DNA of 64,000 bases from Sanguibacter sp. HDW7 (GTDB taxonomy: Bacteria > Actinomycetota > Actinomycetes > Actinomycetales > Cellulomonadaceae), in assembly GCF_011300875.1 (NCBI RefSeq), contig NZ_CP049862.1, positions 682,001-746,000 of the forward strand, given 5' to 3'. Shown here in pieces: positions 60,813-64,000 of the stretch (its first letter is position 1; each line of letters opens with the position of its first letter). The notes under the pieces were generated by a model, which saw only the letters and a program-made list of their open reading frames with translations, ran no database searches and was not told the DNA's origin. The position numbers and the translations under genes were made by a program.

Positions 60813-61562
60813 CTACCGCTCGTCGACGAGCCACTCGAGGCCGGCGCCCGGGCCCTCGAGGCCCTTGGACGCGCGCCACGCATTGAAGCTCGCGGCCCAC
60901 TCGCGGTGGGCCTCCTGCTGGAAGCCGTGGAGGTCGCGCAGCGACATCTCGCCGAGCGCGGGGTGGCGCTCGACCATCGCGGCGAGGACGTCGAGGGTCG
61001 CGATGACGTCGACGTCCGCCGTGTGGAGGGCGACCGCGTCGTCGACGCCGTAGACGCCGCACAGGTCGACGAGCTTGCGCTTGCCCTTGCGCCACCGGTC
61101 GACCTTGCGGTCGATGACGAGCGGGTCGATGACCCCGACGACGGGGCCGTCGAGGCGGTCGGCGAGCGTCGGCAGGCCGTGGCGGACGAGCTCGGCCTCG
61201 AGGATCGAGACGTCGAACGTCGCGTTGAACGCGACGAGGGGAACGCCCGCGCGCAGGTCGGCGGCGATGCGCGCAGCGATCTCCTCGAGGGCGACCCACG
61301 GGGAGACGCCGTGCTCGCGTGCGTGCTCGGTCGTGATGCCGTGGATCGCGGACGCGGCCTCCGGGATGGGGACGCCCGGGTCGATGAGCCACGTGTCGAC
61401 CGTCGTCCCGCGCAGCGGGTCGCGGCGCACGAGCGCCGCCGTGACGATCCTGTCGGACGACGTGCTCACGCCCGTCGTCTCGGTGTCGAAGCCGAGCAGG
61501 GGGCCCGAGGCCCACGAGTCGGAAAAGAGGTCGGGTGCTGCGTCGCGGTTCACATCAGTCAT
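60813..61562 (-). CDS. DEDDh 3'-5' exonuclease (DnaQ-like)
   Basis: 249 residues from ATG 61562; an in-frame ATG at 61634 would add 24 poorly conserved residues. Exo [11 protein letters not shown], Exo [14 protein letters not shown], Exo III with [13 protein letters not shown], thus all four acidic residues and the His. May be an epsilon-like proofreader or a repair/RNA exonuclease. Divergent from aceA. Confidence 0.85.
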   Translation of the reverse strand: MTDVNRDAAPDLFSDSWASGPLLGFDTETTGVSTSSDRIVTAALVRRDPLRGTTVDTWLIDPGVPIPEAASAIHGITTEHAREHGVSPWVALEEIAARIAADLRAGVPLVAFNATFDVSILEAELVRHGLPTLADRLDGPVVGVIDPLVIDRKVDRWRKGKRKLVDLCGVYGVDDAVALHTADVDVIATLDVLAAMVERHPALGEMSLRDLHGFQQEAHREWAASFNAWRASKGLEGPGAGLEWLVDER

Positions 61563-61701
61563 GATCGCCCGTTCGTCGTCGGTTCCGAGCGTGGTGCTCA
61601 CGCTCGGGACGATCCTTGCAGGTGCGTCGGACATTGGTGGGCCGCAGCGCGGGAACGTCCTGGACCCGTTGGGCGCATCGTGCCCCCGAGAACTTCTCGC
61701 A

Positions 61702-61727
61702 GCGTAAAGAACAAGGATTCTTTACGC
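61702..61727. promoter_or_regulatory. Operator-like dyad upstream of aceA
   Basis: Perfect 10-bp inverted repeat GCGTAAAGAA - CAAGGA - TTCTTTACGC in the spacer between the exonuclease gene and aceA, 85 bases before the aceA GTG. AT-richer than its surroundings, as expected for a protein-binding site. Confidence 0.6.
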
Positions 61728-61811
61728 GAGAGTTGGGCTGCGAAAGGGTTGCGTGACGGAAGAACCTTGATTCACGGCGCCAGCAAGGAGCCGCAGACCA
61801 AGGAGGACACC

Positions 61812-63170
61812 GTGAGCACGACCACCTTCACCCCCCGGAGCACCACCGCCGACGGCATGGGCGAGAAGATCGTCGCATCTGCACGCGTCCTGCCCGGCGA
61901 CCAGACCCAGACCGCCGCCGAGCTCGCCCACGACTGGGCGACCAACCCCCGCTGGGTCGGCATCCGCCGCGACTACACCGCCGAGGACGTCATCGCCCTG
62001 CGCGGCTCCGTCCGTGAGGACCCCACGCTCGCCCGCCGTGGCGCCGAGCGCCTCTGGGAGCTCCTCCGCACCGAGGAGTGGATCCCGGCCCTCGGTGCCC
62101 TCACCGGCAACCAGGCCGTCCAGCAGGTCCGCGCCGGACTCAAGGCCATCTACCTCTCCGGCTGGCAGGTCGCCGCCGACGCCAACCTCTCCGGACAGAC
62201 CTACCCCGACCAGTCGCTCTACCCCGCGAACTCCGTCCCGGCCGTCGTCCGCCGCATCAACAACGCGCTCCTGCGCGCCGACCAGATCGAGACCGCCGAG
62301 CTCGGCCGGCCCGCCCGCGAGTGGCTCGCCCCGATCGTCGCGGACGCCGAGGCCGGCTTCGGCGGCCCCCTCAACGCCTACGAGCTCATGCACCAGATGA
62401 TCACGGCTGGCGCGGCGGGCGTGCACTGGGAGGACCAGCTCGCGTCGGAGAAGAAGTGCGGCCACCTCGGCGGCAAGGTCCTCGTCCCGACGCAGCAGCA
62501 CGTGCGCACGCTCTCCTCGGCGCGGCTCGCGGCCGACGTCGCCGGTGCCTCGACCCTCGTCGTCGCCCGGACCGACGCGCTCGCGGCCGACCTCATCACG
62601 AGCGACATCGACGAGCGCGACCGTCCGCTCCTCACGGGCGAGCGCTCCTCGGAGGGCTTCTACCGGACGCGTCCGGGCCTCGACGCCGTCATCACGCGCG
62701 GCCTCGCCTACGCCCCGTACGCCGACCTCATCTGGGTCGAGACGGGCGAGCCCGACCTCGGCCTGGCCCGCGAGTTCGCCCAGGCCATCCACGCCGAGCA
62801 CCCCGGCAAGATGCTCGCCTACAACTGCTCGCCGTCGTTCAACTGGAAGAAGCACCTCGACGACGACACCATCGCCCGCTTCCAGCGCGAGCTCGCGAGC
62901 TACGGCTACGCGTTCCAGTTCATCACCCTCGCGGGCTTCCACGCCCTCAACCACTCGATGTTCGAGCTCGCCCGCGGCTACCGCGACCGCGGCATGAGCG
63001 CGTACGTCGAGCTCCAGGAGGCCGAGTTCGCCTCCGAGGCCGACGGCTACACCGCGACCCGCCACCAGCGGGAGGTCGGCACCGGCTACTTCGACCGCGT
63101 CGCAGGAGTGCTCAACCCCGACAGCGCCACCCTCGCGCTCGTCGGGTCCACCGAGACCGAGCAGTTCTGA
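61812..63170 (+). CDS. aceA: Isocitrate lyase
   Basis: 452 residues from GTG 61812 behind AAGGAGG (61800-61806), 5 bases upstream. Cleaves isocitrate to glyoxylate and succinate for growth on acetate or fatty acids. Active-site Cys C216 in [24 protein letters not shown] and WVETGEPD motifs, all of the short (about 430-residue) bacterial form. Confidence 0.97.
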   Translation: MSTTTFTPRSTTADGMGEKIVASARVLPGDQTQTAAELAHDWATNPRWVGIRRDYTAEDVIALRGSVREDPTLARRGAERLWELLRTEEWIPALGALTGNQAVQQVRAGLKAIYLSGWQVAADANLSGQTYPDQSLYPANSVPAVVRRINNALLRADQIETAELGRPAREWLAPIVADAEAGFGGPLNAYELMHQMITAGAAGVHWEDQLASEKKCGHLGGKVLVPTQQHVRTLSSARLAADVAGASTLVVARTDALAADLITSDIDERDRPLLTGERSSEGFYRTRPGLDAVITRGLAYAPYADLIWVETGEPDLGLAREFAQAIHAEHPGKMLAYNCSPSFNWKKHLDDDTIARFQRELASYGYAFQFITLAGFHALNHSMFELARGYRDRGMSAYVELQEAEFASEADGYTATRHQREVGTGYFDRVAGVLNPDSATLALVGSTETEQF

Positions 63171-63185
63171 CCCCACCCCGCACGT

Positions 63186-63216
63186 GCCGGCGCGGGCACC
63201 AGGTGCCCGCGCCGGC
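63186..63216 (+). terminator. Hairpin between aceA and aceB
   Basis: Perfect inverted repeat with 15-base arms (63186-63200 with 63202-63216) and a single base between them, 15 bases after aceA. It may cut readthrough into aceB or protect the aceA 3' end. Confidence 0.65.
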
Positions 63217-63235
63217 GTTCCCGAAGGAGCACGCC

Positions 63236-64000
63236 ATGACCCTCACGACCGACTCCCCGACGTCCCCGCCCCGCACGCGCCCGACGATCCGTCCGACGCG
63301 TGACGCCGGCCCCCGCGGCGAGGAGATCCTCACGCCCGACGCCCTCGACTTCGTCGCCGAGCTCCACGACCGTTTCGCGGCCCGCCGCCACGACCTCCTC
63401 GTCGAGCGCCAGCGCGCCCGGCAGATGATCGAGGACGGCATCGACCCCGACTTCCTGCCCGAGACGCGGCACGTCCGCGAGGACCGGACGTGGCGCGTCG
63501 CCGGTCCCGGCCCGGGCCTCGAGCGTCGCCACGTCGAGATCACCGGCCCGACGGACCCGAAGATGGCGATCAACGCCCTCGGCTCCGGCGCGGACGTGTG
63601 GCTCGCCGACCACGAGGATGCGCTGAGCCCGACGTGGGAGAACGTCGTCGGCGGGCAGGTCTCGCTGCACGACGGCATCCGCGGCACGCTCGAGCACACC
63701 TCACCCGAGGGCAAGGAGTACCGCCTGCCGTCGAGCACGCTCACGGACCTGCCGACGATCGTCTTCCGGCCGCGCGGCTGGCACCTCATCGAGAAGCACC
63801 TGCGGTCCGTCGACCGCGCGGGCACCGAGACGCCTGCGTCGGCGTCGCTCGTCGACGCGGGCCTCTACCTCTTCCACAACGCGCGCGAGCTGGTCGCCCG
63901 CGGCCGCGGCCCGTACCTCTACCTGCCCAAGCTCGAGGGGCGGCGCGAGGCGCGGCTGTGGGACGAAGTCTTTTCGTACTCGGAGGAGCGCCTGGGCCTG
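63236..64000 (+). CDS. aceB: Malate synthase A, 5' part
   Basis: First 255 codons from ATG 63236 with GAAGGAG upstream; the rest lies beyond the window. Condenses glyoxylate and acetyl-CoA to malate. Conserved segments visible: ILTPDALDFVAELHDRF, the Mg/glyoxylate region DVWLADHEDALSPTWENVV, and TIVFRPRGWHLIEKH. Same strand and function as aceA. Confidence 0.95.
   Translation, partial: MTLTTDSPTSPPRTRPTIRPTRDAGPRGEEILTPDALDFVAELHDRFAARRHDLLVERQRARQMIEDGIDPDFLPETRHVREDRTWRVAGPGPGLERRHVEITGPTDPKMAINALGSGADVWLADHEDALSPTWENVVGGQVSLHDGIRGTLEHTSPEGKEYRLPSSTLTDLPTIVFRPRGWHLIEKHLRSVDRAGTETPASASLVDAGLYLFHNARELVARGRGPYLYLPKLEGRREARLWDEVFSYSEERLGL

Noticed and set aside
61702-61727. RamB or GlxR binding site
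   Set aside because: The dyad does not contain the RamB TTTGCAAA-like core nor the GlxR TGTGA-N6-TCACA pattern; kept only as an unassigned operator-like dyad.

Overview
The window is chromosomal DNA of a high-GC actinobacterium. The evidence is the strong G/C third-position bias, many GTG starts, 4-base stop/start overlaps, a zinc-type S14, a lidless adenylate kinase, a WhiB regulator, and a glmM-def-coaA-glmS / alr-tsaEB-rimI neighbourhood. The gene order looks most like Micrococcales (a Cellulomonas, Oerskovia or Sanguibacter-like genome); this placement is inference.

Layout. (1) 1-6706: 3' half of rpoC, then the str operon rpsL-rpsG-fusA-tuf, separated by strong GC hairpins. (2) 7285-18461: S10 operon (rpsJ to rpsQ), a 20-bp stem-loop, then the spc operon (rplN to secY). 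(3) 18458-25584: adk-map, then an unexpected 854-residue STAND-ATPase/LuxR regulator, then infA-rpmJ-rpsM-rpsK-rpoA; rplQ and a strong terminator follow. rpsD is not in this run. (4) 26301-31538: ROK sugar kinase, a heptamer repeat, truA, DUF5709 protein, ABC-F ATPase, trhO. (5) 31777-38772: rplM-rpsI, glmM-def, a DedA protein, coaA, glmS. (6) 38838-47308: F420-type oxidoreductase, NAD(P)HX repair enzyme, alr, the tRNA t6A genes tsaE-tsaB-rimI, a sulfurtransferase and a RutE-like reductase inserted before tsaD. (7) 47320-54068: a 29-bp perfect palindrome, a glutamate-cysteine ligase and a methyltransferase, an MgtE-type transporter with a long leader, HrcA/CIRCE-controlled groES without groEL, a GNAT protein, whiB, and a MerR regulator. 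(8) 54141-64000: guaB, a pseudouridine synthase, a lipoprotein, a GPP34 protein, a methyltransferase, an SGNH esterase with a TfoX-like protein, a DEDDh exonuclease, and the glyoxylate shunt aceA-aceB (aceB cut by the window end).

Regulation visible in the sequence: consensus-like promoters before rpsL, rplM, groES, whiB and the MerR gene; a CIRCE operator overlapping the groES promoter; many terminators made of 12-29 bp GC stems without U-tracts; and a recurring TANNNT hexamer 6-7 nt before a start codon lacking a Shine-Dalgarno, which suggests leaderless mRNAs.

Best candidate for something undescribed: the leader of the MgtE-type gene (about 49934-50203). It has a well-placed ribosome site, a 23-codon ORF beginning Met-Glu-Pro-Pro, and downstream of its stop two identical 11-mers competing for one complementary 9-mer. 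This looks like a leader-peptide switch for a magnesium transporter. All calls come from reading the sequence; no database search was run.
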